Below are positions 1 through 9,258 of a stretch of DNA of 64,000 bases, one piece after another. The DNA is taken from contig NZ_CP049989.1 of the NCBI RefSeq assembly GCF_011388215.1, positions 2,232,001 to 2,296,000 on the forward strand, read 5' to 3'. The position numbers were made by a program, and so were the translations under genes. The notes below the pieces were generated by a model, which saw only the letters and a program-made list of their open reading frames with translations, was not told the origin of the DNA and did not search any database. How positions within the stretch are numbered: position 1 is the first letter of the stretch; every line of letters begins with the position of its first letter. This stretch comes from Hydrogenophaga crocea. Lineage in GTDB: Bacteria > Pseudomonadota > Gammaproteobacteria > Burkholderiales > Burkholderiaceae_C.

Positions 1-446
1 CCCGAAAAGGCCAGACGCGCCACCTGGCCATCGCGGAAGCTGATCACCTCCAGGCGCTGCGACAGTGCGTTGGTCACGCTCACGCCCACGCCGTGCAGGC
101 CGCCCGAGAAGCTGTACGCGCCGCCCTTGCCCTTGTCGAACTTGCCGCCCGCGTGCAGCCGGGTGAACACCAGCTCGACCACGGGGGCCTTTTCTTCGGG
201 GTGCAGGCCGAAGGGAATGCCGCGGCCTTCGTCTTCCACGCTCACCGAACCGTCGGTGTGCAGCGTGACCTTGATCTTCTTGCCGAACCCCGCCAGGGCC
301 TCGTCGGCCGCGTTGTCCAGCACCTCCTGGATGATGTGCAGCGGGTTGTCGGTGCGGGTGTACATGCCCGGCCGCTGCTTGACCGGCTCCAGCCCCTTGA
401 GGACGCGGATGGAGCCTTCGGAATAGGTGGATGGGGTGCTTGCCAT
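1..446 (-). CDS. parE: DNA topoisomerase IV subunit B (ParE), N-terminal part only
   Basis: ATPase subunit of topoisomerase IV, which decatenates daughter chromosomes together with ParC. The first 148 codons are present and the gene runs off the left edge. The GHKL ATPase fold is visible: [15 protein letters not shown] near residues 16-30, the Mg/ATP motif [14 protein letters not shown] near 40-53, [11 protein letters not shown] near 70-80, and the loop [16 protein letters not shown] near 113-130. GyrB also has these motifs. ParE is favoured because the start ([21 protein letters not shown]) is short and direct, without the longer GyrB lead-in, and because the tract ends [17 protein letters not shown]. 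The start ATG is the only sensible one. It is divergent from the ankyrin gene. The family is certain; ParE versus GyrB is about 85%. Confidence 0.85.
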   Translation of the reverse strand, partial: MASTPSTYSEGSIRVLKGLEPVKQRPGMYTRTDNPLHIIQEVLDNAADEALAGFGKKIKVTLHTDGSVSVEDEGRGIPFGLHPEEKAPVVELVFTRLHAGGKFDKGKGGAYSFSGGLHGVGVSVTNALSQRLEVISFRDGQVARLAFS

Positions 447-562
447 GGGCGCGGATTGTAGGGGTGGATGGCGCAAACCACTGGATGCCCATACAGACCA
501 TCGCGCAGCGGGCTTGCGGCGCAACAATCGGACCGCTGCCTCCACCGCTCCGCGCCTTCGCC

Positions 563-2344
563 ATGCCCCTGACCCCGCACGCCACCGCCTGCCCCGGCGC
601 CCGCCGCCGCCGGCTCCGGGCCGCCGCCCCCGCCCTCCTTCTGGCGCTGCTGGCGGCGCTGCCCACCGGGGCGTTGTGGGCGCAGACCGCCGCGCCCCCG
701 GCCGCGGCGGGCCAGCCGGCCCCGGCCCGGTCGCCGGCGCAGTGGCAGGCCTTGCTGGTGGCCGCCCGGCACAGCGCGGGGAGCCAGGCCTTCGAGTACC
801 GGGCCGCCATCTACCCCAGCCTGGGCCAGGCACGGCTGGCCAGCTTCAGCGGCCTGGCGCGCAGCGTCACCACCCGGCAGGCGGCCAACCTGGTCGAGCC
901 GGTGCCGCCGGTGCGCCGTGCCCTGCGCGATCTGCTGGTGCCGGGCACACGCTCGGCCCCCATCGAGGCGCCGCTGCCCAACAACGCCGGCCCGGGTTGG
1001 GTGGTGGTGGAGCTCGTGGCCCGAACGCCCGCCACGCTGGCGCTCGACCCCGGGCCGGCCTTCGAGGCCTGGGCCGCGCGCATGGTGCAACAGGGCCGGC
1101 TGCCACACCCCGACCAGCTGCTGGCAGACGCCCAGGCGCGCACCCAGGCCGCGTTCTGGGACACACGCCAGGCCGCGCAAATCGCCGCGCTGCCCGCGGG
1201 GCTCGATGCCAACACCCGCTTCGGCGACGACACCACGCCCCTGGTGCGCGCCGTGCAGCGGCGCGACCTGGCCGCCGTGCGCGCCCTGCTCGACCGCGGC
1301 GCCGACCCCAACCGCTGCACACCCCTGGGCTGCCCGCTCGACGTGGCCAGCGCCGTGCTCGACGGCCCCACCTTTGCCGCCTGGCTCGACGAGCTGAGCG
1401 GGCGCGGTGCGCGCATCGACGCGCTCGACAGCACCTGGCGCGGCAGCGCCAATACCCTGCTGACCAGCGCCATCCTGCGTGAGAACGACGCGCTCACCGA
1501 TCTGCTGATCGCGCGCGGCGCCTCGCCCGACGGCGCGCCCGGCGCGCTCATGACCCCGCTGCAGGCCGCCGCGCTGATGGGCAAGCGGCCGCTCGCCCAG
1601 GCCCTGCTCGAGCGCGGCGCCGACCCGCTGCCGTTCAACGACCGCGCCCCCGCGCCGCCGCCCGTGATGCGCTACAGCCTGTACCAGGGCGCGCTCGAAA
1701 GCGGCGACACCGCCCTGGCCACCTGGGCCGAGGGCGTGATGCTCGACGCTGCGAAACGCCGTCCGGGCCTGGGCTACCAGGTCTTCATCGAGCAGGGAGG
1801 CCAGCGCAGCGCATTGCCGCGCGACGGCGTGCTGCGCCTGAAAGCCGCGCCGTTCCGGCTCGTGGTGCGCTTCAACGATCCAACCCAGGGCAGCCTGCAG
1901 ATCGGCGCCTCGCTGGCGCACGAATGGCTGCAGGAGGTGCGCAGCGGTGACCGCCGCAACGCCATGTTCCATCCCTACTCGTCGGGTGCCACGGCCGAAC
2001 CGCCTTCGCCCGCGTCGTACGAACTGTTCGCCTCACGCGCTTGCACCGCGACCGTGCCCGCCGACGGCCTGTGCGACGGCGCTTTCATGGCGCTGCAGAC
2101 CGACCCCGGCCTGCGCAAGGATTTCCACGAGCAGCGGCCCGCCGCGTCCGGCGCCGCCAGCGAATACGTTCGCGAATTCCGCGCGCTGGCCGACGTCTCC
2201 AGCGCGCAGCCGGCCGATGCACAGCCACTCGAATCGCTCAAAGGCCGCACGCTGCACCTCGTGGCCACCAGCGTGGTGAACCTGGGCACGCTCGACGGCC
2301 TGCGGCTGGTGGCGCCGCATTTCGTGCGGCTCGAGCTGCGCTGA
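563..2344 (+). CDS. Exported ankyrin-repeat protein
   Basis: Protein of about 593 residues. The ATG at 563 is chosen over the in-frame upstream ATG at 431 because it starts directly at a classic Sec signal peptide (basic RRRRLRAA, hydrophobic [11 protein letters not shown], then ALWAQ cleavage). The earlier start would bury this signal and would overlap parE's start region. At least three ankyrin-type units occur around residues 225-370: [20 protein letters not shown] then [26 protein letters not shown] then RGASPD, and [20 protein letters not shown] then RGADPL. The N-terminal ~200 and C-terminal ~220 residues match nothing I recognise. It probably acts as a periplasmic or outer-membrane protein-binding scaffold; its partner is unknown. 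It stands alone between parE and an MFS gene. Confidence 0.75.
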   Translation: MPLTPHATACPGARRRRLRAAAPALLLALLAALPTGALWAQTAAPPAAAGQPAPARSPAQWQALLVAARHSAGSQAFEYRAAIYPSLGQARLASFSGLARSVTTRQAANLVEPVPPVRRALRDLLVPGTRSAPIEAPLPNNAGPGWVVVELVARTPATLALDPGPAFEAWAARMVQQGRLPHPDQLLADAQARTQAAFWDTRQAAQIAALPAGLDANTRFGDDTTPLVRAVQRRDLAAVRALLDRGADPNRCTPLGCPLDVASAVLDGPTFAAWLDELSGRGARIDALDSTWRGSANTLLTSAILRENDALTDLLIARGASPDGAPGALMTPLQAAALMGKRPLAQALLERGADPLPFNDRAPAPPPVMRYSLYQGALESGDTALATWAEGVMLDAAKRRPGLGYQVFIEQGGQRSALPRDGVLRLKAAPFRLVVRFNDPTQGSLQIGASLAHEWLQEVRSGDRRNAMFHPYSSGATAEPPSPASYELFASRACTATVPADGLCDGAFMALQTDPGLRKDFHEQRPAASGAASEYVREFRALADVSSAQPADAQPLESLKGRTLHLVATSVVNLGTLDGLRLVAPHFVRLELR

Positions 2345-2468
2345 GCCGCTCGATCCTGTCGCCCACGCGTCACCGATGCGCGCCGCGACACAATCCCGTG
2401 CGGAACTTTCAAGACCGCGGTGCAGCCCCGGGCCCGACAGGGGCAGCCATTCCGGCTAGAGTGCCGGG

Positions 2469-3692
2469 ATGTCCACGCACCGCCCCCTTTCCGCCGCCCA
2501 GGTGCTCGCCTGCGGTGCCCTCATCGTCACCCTCTCCATGGGCATCCGCCACGGCTTCGGCCTGTGGCTGCAGCCCATCACCCAGGCCCAGGGCTGGACG
2601 CGCGAAACCTTCGCCTTCGCGCTGGCCGTGCAGAACATCGCCTGGGGCCTGTTCGGCATCTTCGCGGGCATGGCGGCCGACCGCTTCGGCGCCTTCCGCG
2701 TGCTCATCGTCTGCGCGGGGCTCTACGGCCTGGGGCTGGCGGGCATGGCGCTGTCCACCTCCACCCTCGGCTTCGCGCTCACCACCGGCGTGCTGATCGG
2801 CGCCGCGCAGGCCGGCACCACCTACGCCGTGATCTACGGCGTCATCGGCCGCCAGCTGCCGGCCGAGAAGCGCTCGTGGGCCATGGGCGTGGCCGCGGCC
2901 GCGGGCTCGTTCGGCCAGTTCCTCATGGTGCCGGTCGAAGGCCAGCTGATCGAGAGCCTGGGCTGGCAGAACGCGCTGCTGGTGCTGGCCGTGGCGGTGC
3001 TGCTGATCGTGCCGCTGGCCGTGGGCCTGCGCGAGCCCGGCTTCGGCGGCGCCACCGCCGTCAAGCGCGAGCAGACCATCGCCCAGGCGCTGCGCGAGGC
3101 CTTCCGGTACCGCAGCTTCCAGCTGCTCATGGCGGGCTACTTCGTGTGCGGCTTCCAGGTGGTGTTCATCGGCGTGCACATGCCCAGCTACCTCAAGGAC
3201 AACGGCCTGTCGCCCCAGGTGGCGAGCTACGCGCTGGCGCTGATCGGACTGTTCAACGTGTTCGGCACCTACGCCGCGGGCGCGCTCGGCCAGCGCATGG
3301 CCAAGCGCCACATCCTGGCCTTCATCTACCTCGCGCGCGCCGTGGCCATTGCGCTGTTCCTGTGGGCGCCGCTCACACCCATGAGCGTGTACATCTTCGC
3401 CGGCGTCATGGGCCTGCTGTGGCTGTCCACCATCCCGCCCACCAACGCCACGGTGGCGCAGATCTTCGGCGTGGCCCACCTGTCCATGCTCGGCGGCTTC
3501 GTGTTCTTCAGCCACCAGATCGGCAGCTTCCTGGGCGTGTGGCTGGGCGGCTACCTCTACGACCGCACCGGCAGCTACGACATCGTCTGGTACATCGCGA
3601 TCGCGCTCGGCGTGTTCGCGGCGATCGTGAACCTGCCGGTGCGCGAAGCGCCGATTGCGCGCGCACCGCGCGCCGCCGGGGCCGCGGCATGA
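2469..3692 (+). CDS. MFS transporter, oxalate/formate- or monocarboxylate-like
   Basis: Major facilitator superfamily permease of 407 residues with about 12 hydrophobic segments. The loop between TM2 and TM3 carries the MFS signature (GMAADRFGAFRVL, residues about 70-82). A long central cytoplasmic stretch with REPGFGGATAVKREQ separates the two six-helix halves. The sequence resembles the OFA/monocarboxylate branch (GIRHGFGLWLQPITQ, then QGWTRETFAFALA at the N-terminus), so an organic-acid substrate is likely but not proven. Its stop codon overlaps the ATG of the 41-residue gene downstream, and that gene overlaps a methyltransferase, so the three are probably translationally coupled. Confidence 0.85.
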   Translation: MSTHRPLSAAQVLACGALIVTLSMGIRHGFGLWLQPITQAQGWTRETFAFALAVQNIAWGLFGIFAGMAADRFGAFRVLIVCAGLYGLGLAGMALSTSTLGFALTTGVLIGAAQAGTTYAVIYGVIGRQLPAEKRSWAMGVAAAAGSFGQFLMVPVEGQLIESLGWQNALLVLAVAVLLIVPLAVGLREPGFGGATAVKREQTIAQALREAFRYRSFQLLMAGYFVCGFQVVFIGVHMPSYLKDNGLSPQVASYALALIGLFNVFGTYAAGALGQRMAKRHILAFIYLARAVAIALFLWAPLTPMSVYIFAGVMGLLWLSTIPPTNATVAQIFGVAHLSMLGGFVFFSHQIGSFLGVWLGGYLYDRTGSYDIVWYIAIALGVFAAIVNLPVREAPIARAPRAAGAAA

Positions 3693-3814
3693 CCAGGGTC
3701 CAGCGCGCCCTGGCCTGGGCCGCGGCGATAGGCCTGCTGCTGGCCACCTTCACGCTGTACCAGCGCCCGGGCTTCCTGGTCGACATGGCCGACCGCCTCT
3801 GGAGCTGCTTCTGA
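3689..3814 (+). CDS. Small membrane protein, 41 aa
   Basis: A 41-codon gene that is easy to miss. Its ATG overlaps the MFS stop (ATGA at 3689-3692) and its TGA overlaps the ATG of the next gene (TGATG at 3812-3816). The product has one hydrophobic segment (WAAAIGLLLATFTLY) followed by a short tail RPGFLVDMADRLWSCF. I recall similar tails on small conserved proteins in Comamonadaceae, but no function is known to me. Tight coupling on both sides argues that it is really translated. It may be an accessory to the MFS transporter; that is inference. Confidence 0.6.
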   Translation: MTRVQRALAWAAAIGLLLATFTLYQRPGFLVDMADRLWSCF

Positions 3815-4377
3815 TGCACGGCAACGAAGCGGCTTCGGCCTGGGTGCGGCGCTGGTCGCACCTGGTGCCCGCGGGCGGCGAGGTGCTCGACCTGGCCTGC
3901 GGGCGCGGGCGCCACCTGCGCTGGTTCGCCGAGCGCGGCCACCCGGTCACGGGTGTGGACCGCGATCCCGAAGCCATTGCGGCCATCGCCCCGGTCGCGG
4001 GCCCCGGGCGCGCGCTGCTGGCCGACATCGAGAACGGCCCCTGGCCGCTGCCGGGCCAGACCTTCGCGGGCGTGGTCGTCACGAACTACCTCTGGCGCGC
4101 CCTGCTGCCGCAGATCGTGGCCAGCGTCGCCGAGGGCGGCGTGCTCATCTACGAAACCTTCGGCAGCGACCACGCCACGGTGGGCAAGCCCTCGCGGCCC
4201 GATTTCCTGCTGCGGCCCGGGGAACTGCTGGCCGCTGCCGGCGGTCTTCGCACGGTGGCGTACGAAGACGGCTTCTGTGAATCCCCCGACCGCTTCGTGC
4301 AACGCCTGGTGGCGGTGCGCGAGCGCCGCCCCGACGGTGCACCACCGCCCCGCTACCGGCTCGAAAGCGCGGGGTAG
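3814..4377 (+). CDS. Class I SAM-dependent methyltransferase
   Basis: Protein of 187 residues with a Rossmann methyltransferase fold. Motif I is VLDLACGRGRHLRWFAERG (residues about 25-43), followed by the acidic motif II VTGVDRDPEA. The post-I region DIENGPWPLPGQTFAGVVVTN is typical of Methyltransf_11/25-type enzymes, including TehB-like proteins. The ATG at 3814 overlaps the preceding stop by one base, which sets the start. The substrate cannot be read from the sequence. The last gene of a three-gene coupled unit; dapA follows after its own promoter-like element. Confidence 0.8.
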   Translation: MHGNEAASAWVRRWSHLVPAGGEVLDLACGRGRHLRWFAERGHPVTGVDRDPEAIAAIAPVAGPGRALLADIENGPWPLPGQTFAGVVVTNYLWRALLPQIVASVAEGGVLIYETFGSDHATVGKPSRPDFLLRPGELLAAAGGLRTVAYEDGFCESPDRFVQRLVAVRERRPDGAPPPRYRLESAG

Positions 4378-4385
4378 ACGCTGGG

Positions 4386-4391
4386 TAGAAT
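4386..4391 (+). promoter_or_regulatory. Probable -10 element for dapA-bamC
   Basis: TAGAAT, one mismatch from TATAAT, lies 69 bases before the dapA ATG. The -35 is poor (TCGAAA at 4361-4366, about 19 bases away). It is supported mainly by position, since the methyltransferase stop lies just upstream. Confidence 0.4.
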
Positions 4392-4460
4392 GCACCGCTC
4401 ACCCGCCCTCCGAGGGCGCCCGGCGTGCCCGTTTGCAACACGCCGACACAACGATCCGCC

Positions 4461-5348
4461 ATGCACATGATCACCGGCAGCATCGTGGCCCTGGCCACCC
4501 CGTTCAACCCCGACGGCAGCGTCGATTACGCCGGCCTTCGCAAGCTGGTCGACTGGCACATCGCCGAAGGCACCGACTGCATCGGCGTCGTCGGCACCAC
4601 GGGCGAATCGCCCACGGTTTCGGTCGAGGAACACTGCGAGATCATCCGCGTCGCGGTGGAACAGGCCAACAAGCGCGTGCCCATCATGGCCGGCTGCGGC
4701 GCCAACTCCACTGCCGAGGCCATCAACCTCGCCAAGTTCGCGCGCGGCGTGGGTGCCGACTGCCAGCTGCAGGTCGTGCCCTACTACAACAAGCCCACGC
4801 AAGAGGGCCAGTACCAGCACTTCAAGGCCATCGCCGAGGCCACGGGCGACCTGCCCATCGTGCTCTACAACGTGCCCGGCCGCAGCGTGGCCGACATGCA
4901 GCACGACACCGTGCTGCGCCTGACCCAGGTCAAGGGCATCGTGGGCATCAAGGAGGCCACCGGCAACATCGAGCGCGCGCAATGGCTGATCCGCGACGTG
5001 CCCGCGGGCTTCGCCGTGTATTCGGGCGACGACCCCACCGCCGTGGCGCTCATGCTCTGCGGCGGCCATGGCAACGTGAGCGTCACCGCCAACGTGGCCC
5101 CGCGCGACATGCACGAGCTCTGCGTGGCCGCCATCGCGGGCGACTCGAAGAAGGCCATGGCGATCCAGAAGCGCCTCATGCCCGTGCACAAGCAGCTGTT
5201 CTGCGAAGCCAACCCCATCCCGCTCAAATGGGCCATGTCGCGCATGGGCCTGTGCGGCGAAACCATGCGCCTGCCGCTCACCCCCATGTCGCGCCACCTG
5301 GTGCCGCAGGTCGAAGCCGCGCTGCGCGACGCCGGCCTGTTGAAATAA
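4461..5348 (+). CDS. dapA: 4-hydroxy-tetrahydrodipicolinate synthase
   Basis: Condenses pyruvate with aspartate semialdehyde, the first committed step to diaminopimelate and lysine; cytoplasmic TIM barrel. With 295 residues it matches the family (about 292-296). The Schiff-base lysine is in VGIKEATGN (Lys164). The catalytic tyrosine and substrate arginine are in LYNVPGRS (Tyr136, Arg141), and the threonine pair is in GTTGESPT. The start [15 protein letters not shown] was chosen over a GTG/ATG further upstream because E. coli-type DapA begins at this point; a start two codons later (MITGS) is possible. bamC follows after 16 bases, the conserved dapA-bamC arrangement. Confidence 0.97.
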   Translation: MHMITGSIVALATPFNPDGSVDYAGLRKLVDWHIAEGTDCIGVVGTTGESPTVSVEEHCEIIRVAVEQANKRVPIMAGCGANSTAEAINLAKFARGVGADCQLQVVPYYNKPTQEGQYQHFKAIAEATGDLPIVLYNVPGRSVADMQHDTVLRLTQVKGIVGIKEATGNIERAQWLIRDVPAGFAVYSGDDPTAVALMLCGGHGNVSVTANVAPRDMHELCVAAIAGDSKKAMAIQKRLMPVHKQLFCEANPIPLKWAMSRMGLCGETMRLPLTPMSRHLVPQVEAALRDAGLLK

Positions 5349-5364
5349 CCCACCCGTCTAGCCG

Positions 5365-6483
5365 ATGCGCCAACTTGCCCGCTCCACCCGCCCGCTCCAC
5401 CGGCTGGGCCTCATTGCCTGCGCCGCCCTGCTGGTGTCGGGTTGCTCGATCCTCAAAGAGGACAAGATCGACTACAAGAGCGCGCAGCGCGGCAGCTCGC
5501 TCGACGTGCCGCCCGACCTGACCCAGCTCAGCCGCGACACGCGCTACGTGGTGCCCGGAGCGGCCGTCACGGCCAGCGGCTACCAGACCAGCCAGACCAG
5601 CGGCGCGAGCGCCCCGGGCGCCGGCACGGCGCCGCTGCAGGTGGGCGACGTGCGCATCGAGCGCTCGGGCAGCCAGCGCTGGCTCGTCGTCAACCGCGCG
5701 CCCGCGCAGCTCTGGGGCCCCATCCGCGACTTCTGGCAGGAAAACGGCTTCCTGCTCGATGTCGACCAGGAAACCCTGGGCATCATGGAAACCGACTGGG
5801 CCGAGAACCGCGCCAAGATCCCGCAGGACATCATCCGCAACACCATCGGCCGCCTGTTCGACAGCCTCTACTCCACCGGCGAGCGCGACAAGTTCCGCAC
5901 CCGCCTGGAGCGCAACGCCAGCGGCGGCACCGAAATCTACGTGTCGCACCGCGGCATGGCCGAGGTGTATTCCACGCGCGAGAAAGACCAGACCGTGTGG
6001 CAGCCGCGCCCGGCCGATCCCGAGCTCGAGGCCGAATTCCTGCGCCGTCTGATGGTCAAGCTCGGCGTGGCCGAAGCCCAGGCGCAATCGGTGGTCGCCA
6101 CCGCGCCCGCGGCCCGCCAGACCGCTCGCGTGACCACGGTGGGCAACCAGCCGGTGCTGCAGTTCAACGACAACTTCGACCGCGCCTGGCGGCGTGTGGG
6201 CCTGTCGCTCGACCGCAGTGGCTTCACCGTGGAAGACCGCAACCGCAGCGAAGGCACCTACTTCGTGCGTTATGTCGAACCCGTGCAGCCCACGAGCAAA
6301 CCCGGCTTCTTCAGCCGCCTGTTCGGGTCGGACGACAAGCAGCCCACGCCGCAGCGCTACCGCATCCTCGTCAAGAGCGTGGACGACACCACCACGGTGT
6401 CGGTGCTCGACGCCCAGGGCAAGCCCGACGCCTCGCAGAACGCGCAGCGCATCGTGCAGTTGCTCGCCGGGGACCTCAACTGA
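5365..6483 (+). CDS. bamC: Outer membrane assembly lipoprotein BamC (NlpB)
   Basis: Lipoprotein of the BAM complex that inserts beta-barrel proteins into the outer membrane. It is 372 residues long, with a lipoprotein signal ending in LLVSGC (lipidated Cys27), then the unstructured N-terminal region DKIDYKSAQRGSSLDVPPDL that in E. coli BamC contacts BamD. Two helix-grip domains follow (about 100-210 and 245-370), including WLVVNRAPAQLWGPIRDFW and the repeat-like NFDRAWRRVGLSLDRSGFTV. Position directly after dapA is the classic context. Confidence 0.93.
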   Translation: MRQLARSTRPLHRLGLIACAALLVSGCSILKEDKIDYKSAQRGSSLDVPPDLTQLSRDTRYVVPGAAVTASGYQTSQTSGASAPGAGTAPLQVGDVRIERSGSQRWLVVNRAPAQLWGPIRDFWQENGFLLDVDQETLGIMETDWAENRAKIPQDIIRNTIGRLFDSLYSTGERDKFRTRLERNASGGTEIYVSHRGMAEVYSTREKDQTVWQPRPADPELEAEFLRRLMVKLGVAEAQAQSVVATAPAARQTARVTTVGNQPVLQFNDNFDRAWRRVGLSLDRSGFTVEDRNRSEGTYFVRYVEPVQPTSKPGFFSRLFGSDDKQPTPQRYRILVKSVDDTTTVSVLDAQGKPDASQNAQRIVQLLAGDLN

Positions 6484-6510
6484 CACCCCCGCCGCGCTGC
6501 GCGCGGCGTA

Positions 6511-7044
6511 TCACAGGCCCAGGGTCGTGGCCGCGAAGGCCGGGCGCCCTTTGGCCCACCAGTCGTCCAGGCGCTCAGCGAGCGCCACGCGGCGTTCGGC
6601 GCTGCGCTCGGCCACGAGCGTGCAGCGCACCGGGTCGAGCCGTTCCAGGGTCCATGTCGGGGTCCAGATGACCCCGGGTATTTCGTGCGGCGAGGCCTGC
6701 GGCACGCCGTGCGCCTCCACCAGGTGCGACCAGGTGGTGCGCCACTGCACGAAGCGCGGGTGCTGCTGGCGCAACAGCGCGAAGTCGCGCGCCAGCAGGC
6801 GCAGCCGGCGGCCCTGACGGGCCCAGGCGTTCAGGCCCTCCACCACCGCGCGCTCACCGAGCGGCCAGCCGTCGAAGTTGTCGTCGGCCAGCACGATGCC
6901 CGACCAGCCTTCGGCCGCCGCCGCGGCCATGGCCGCGCGCACCGCATCGCCGAAGGCCACGCGGCCGACGAGGCGGCCTTCGGGCAGCGCGGCCGGGACG
7001 TGTGGACCGGGCGGGTTCGCGGGGCTGGGGGCGTCGGGGTTCAT
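6511..7044 (-). CDS. Conserved hypothetical protein
   Basis: About 177 residues, soluble, no signal peptide. A proline-rich leader precedes a mixed alpha/beta region rich in Trp and Arg (EGWSGIVLADDNFDGWPLGE; WTPTWTLERLDPVRCTLV; RLDDWWAKGRPAFAATTLGL at the C-terminus). The start at 7044 has GGAG six to seven bases upstream. It lies 13 bases after the roxA stop, so it is probably the second gene of a roxA operon. I do not recognise a domain. A shared role with RoxA is only suggested by the neighbourhood. Confidence 0.65.
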   Translation of the reverse strand: MNPDAPSPANPPGPHVPAALPEGRLVGRVAFGDAVRAAMAAAAAEGWSGIVLADDNFDGWPLGERAVVEGLNAWARQGRRLRLLARDFALLRQQHPRFVQWRTTWSHLVEAHGVPQASPHEIPGVIWTPTWTLERLDPVRCTLVAERSAERRVALAERLDDWWAKGRPAFAATTLGL

Positions 7045-7057
7045 CGGGTCTCCGGGC

Positions 7058-8188
7058 TCAGGGGGTGTCGGTGTCGCGGTGCAGCCAGCCCGCGTCGTGC
7101 CAGTCACCCAGCAGCGCCTGCGCCTCGGGGCTCGCGCGCTGCACCTCGCGCGCGCTCAGGGCGCGGCGGTCGGCCAGGCGGCGCATCAGGCGCGCATCGG
7201 CGCCCGCGGCGCGCAGGCCTTCGCCGTTGATGAAGACGAAGCGGTCGTCGTACATCATGCGCGTGCGCCGGTCGAGCGACAAGGCGCCGGGCGTCCAGGG
7301 CTGGGCGGGCTCGTCGAACCAGGTGTGGGGCTTGGGCTCGGTCATGACTTCGCCCAGCGAGAGCGCGAGCGCCTCGGGCCGCGCGAGCGCGCGCTGCACC
7401 GCGTCGTGCGCGAAGGCCAGCAGGTCGGCGGGCAGGCGGGCCGGCGTGTCGGTGGCGGCCTGCTGCGGGTCGCGGTAGAGCACCGGGTCTTCGATCTCGT
7501 CGGCCAGGCGCTGCAACAGTTCTTCGGCCAGGCCGCCGCGCTGCGGGGCGCGGAAGCCGATCGAGCAGGTCATGCAGTCACCGCCCACGGCATCGCCGTC
7601 GTGGGCCCAGCGCGGCGGCAGGTAGAGCATGTCGCCGGCCTCGAGCACGAACTCTTCCTCGGGCTCGAAATTCGCGAGGATCTTGAGCGGCACGTCGCCG
7701 CGCAGGCTCAGGTCGCGCTGGCGGCCGACGCGCCAGCGGCGCCGGCCCGAGGCCTGCAGCAGGAACACGTCGTAGCTGTCGAAGTGCGGGCCCACGCCGC
7801 CGCCGTCGCTGGCCCAGGAGATCATGAGGTCGTCGAGCCGCGCGTCGGGCACGAAGCGAAAGCGCTGCAGCAGTTCATGCGCCGCCGGCACGTGCAGGTC
7901 CACGCCCTGCACCAGCAGCGTCCAGCCAGCGCGCCCCACGGGCGGCAGCGCGCGGCGCGCGAAGGGGCCGTGGCGCAGGGTCCAGGTGTCGTCGCGGCGC
8001 GCGATCAGGCGCGATTCCACGCCCTCGCGGCCCGCGAGATCGAACAGCGCGCTGCGCTCGATCGGCGGCCGCATGCCGGGCACGGCCTGGCGGATCAACA
8101 AGGGCTTTTTCTGCCAGTGGCGGCGCATGAAGCGCGCGGGCGTGAGGCCGCCCAGCAGCGGCAAGGCGGTGTCGGGGGAAAGGCTCAT
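7058..8188 (-). CDS. roxA: Ribosomal oxygenase RoxA-like (YcfD), JmjC/cupin 2-oxoglutarate hydroxylase
   Basis: Fe(II)/2-oxoglutarate-dependent oxygenase. The E. coli relative YcfD hydroxylates an arginine of ribosomal protein L16. The facial triad is visible: GPHFDSYDVFLLQ gives His135 and Asp137, and LPPRWAHDG gives His196. The N-terminus WQKKPLLIRQAVPG is the typical family opening. Length 376 fits full-length family members with a C-terminal winged-helix dimerisation region. It is divergent from slyD with only 14 bases between the starts, so the two promoters must overlap. Substrate assignment is by family. Confidence 0.88.
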   Translation of the reverse strand: MSLSPDTALPLLGGLTPARFMRRHWQKKPLLIRQAVPGMRPPIERSALFDLAGREGVESRLIARRDDTWTLRHGPFARRALPPVGRAGWTLLVQGVDLHVPAAHELLQRFRFVPDARLDDLMISWASDGGGVGPHFDSYDVFLLQASGRRRWRVGRQRDLSLRGDVPLKILANFEPEEEFVLEAGDMLYLPPRWAHDGDAVGGDCMTCSIGFRAPQRGGLAEELLQRLADEIEDPVLYRDPQQAATDTPARLPADLLAFAHDAVQRALARPEALALSLGEVMTEPKPHTWFDEPAQPWTPGALSLDRRTRMMYDDRFVFINGEGLRAAGADARLMRRLADRRALSAREVQRASPEAQALLGDWHDAGWLHRDTDTP

Positions 8189-8202
8189 GGGAGAATTGTC
8201 GG

Positions 8203-8769
8203 ATGAAATCCAAGGACCAAGACCCGATGACCGTCACGCCGCAGTGCGTGGTGGCGCTCACCTGGACGCTCAAGGACACGCTGGGCGAAGAACTCGACAC
8301 GCTCGACGACCCGGTGGAGTTCCTGGTGGGGGGCAACGACCTGCTGGGCAAGATCGAAGAAGCGCTGCAGGGCCACCAGGCCGGCGATGCGCTGCAACTG
8401 CACCTGGAGCCCGTGGACGCCTTCGGCGACTACGACGACCGGCTGCTGTTCCTCGAACCGCGCGAGCGCTTTCCCGCCGAACTCGAGGTGGGCATGGGCT
8501 TCGAGGGCCTGCCCCCGGGCTGCAACCCCACCGCGCCGCGCGACCGCCTGTTCTTCGTGAGCGACATCTACCCCGACCACGTGGTGCTCGACGGCAACCA
8601 CCCGCTCGCGGGCATCGCGCTGCGCATCCACCTCAAGCTGCACGCGGTGCGCGAGGCCACCGAGGAAGAGATCGGCGCGGGCACGCTGGGCACGGGCTTC
8701 TTCCGCACGCAGATCGATGCGCCGGACAGCGACGGCGACGACGACAGCGCGCCGCACACCCTGCACTGA
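8203..8769 (+). CDS. slyD: FKBP-type peptidyl-prolyl isomerase, SlyD family
   Basis: Peptidyl-prolyl cis-trans isomerase and chaperone, cytoplasmic, 188 residues. The SlyD pattern is clear: LTWTLKDTLGEELDTLDD, VEFLVGGNDLLGKIEEALQG, then an insert-in-flap domain (EPRERFPAELEVGMGF), and a return to the FKBP fold (VVLDGNHPLAGIALRIHLKL, residues about 128-147). The histidine-rich metal-binding tail of E. coli SlyD is absent; here the C-terminus is acidic (DSDGDDDS). An alternative start is MTVTPQ, eight codons in. Confidence 0.92.
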   Translation: MKSKDQDPMTVTPQCVVALTWTLKDTLGEELDTLDDPVEFLVGGNDLLGKIEEALQGHQAGDALQLHLEPVDAFGDYDDRLLFLEPRERFPAELEVGMGFEGLPPGCNPTAPRDRLFFVSDIYPDHVVLDGNHPLAGIALRIHLKLHAVREATEEEIGAGTLGTGFFRTQIDAPDSDGDDDSAPHTLH

Positions 8770-8798
8770 GGGCCGCGGGGCCCTGCCCCCGGCGCGGC

Positions 8799-9248
8799 TC
8801 AGCCGCGCCCGGTCGAGCCGTAGCCGCCCGCGCCGCGCGCGCTTTCGGCGCTGAAGTCGTTCACGACGTTGAAGCGCGCCTGCACCACGGGCACGATCAC
8901 CATCTGCGCCAGGCGCTCCATGGGCTGGAGCGTGAAGGCCACGTCGCTGCGGTTCCAGGCGCTCACCATGAGCTGGCCCTGGTAATCGCTGTCGATCAGG
9001 CCCACGAGGTTGCCGAGCACGATGCCGTGCTTGTGGCCCAGCCCCGAGCGCGGCAGGATCAGCGCCGCATAGCCCGGGTCGGCCAGGTGCACCGCCAGCC
9101 CCGTGGGCACGAGCTGCCAGGCATTGGGTTCGAGCGTGAGCGGCGCGTCCAGGCAGGCGCGCAGGTCGAGGCCGGCGCTGCCGGGCGTGGCGTAGGCGGG
9201 AAGCTGGTCCGCCATGCGCGGGTCCAGCACCTTCACATCGATCAGCAC
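8799..9248 (-). CDS. dut: Deoxyuridine 5'-triphosphate nucleotidohydrolase
   Basis: Hydrolyses dUTP to dUMP, keeping uracil out of DNA and supplying thymidylate synthesis. 149 residues, the trimeric dUTPase length. All five motifs are visible: [11 protein letters not shown] (I), [14 protein letters not shown] (II), [11 protein letters not shown] (III), [11 protein letters not shown] (IV) and the glycine-rich C-terminal arm [12 protein letters not shown] (V). It starts 10 bases after the dctM stop on the same strand, so it may be read from the TRAP operon as well as from its own promoter. Confidence 0.97.
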   Translation of the reverse strand: MLIDVKVLDPRMADQLPAYATPGSAGLDLRACLDAPLTLEPNAWQLVPTGLAVHLADPGYAALILPRSGLGHKHGIVLGNLVGLIDSDYQGQLMVSAWNRSDVAFTLQPMERLAQMVIVPVVQARFNVVNDFSAESARGAGGYGSTGRG

Positions 9249-9258
9249 GGCCGGCCCC

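Noticed and set aside
242..1972. Reverse frame of 576 codons spanning parE and the ankyrin gene
   Set aside because: Composition is low-complexity and the frame crosses parE out of phase; ParE motifs are in another frame.
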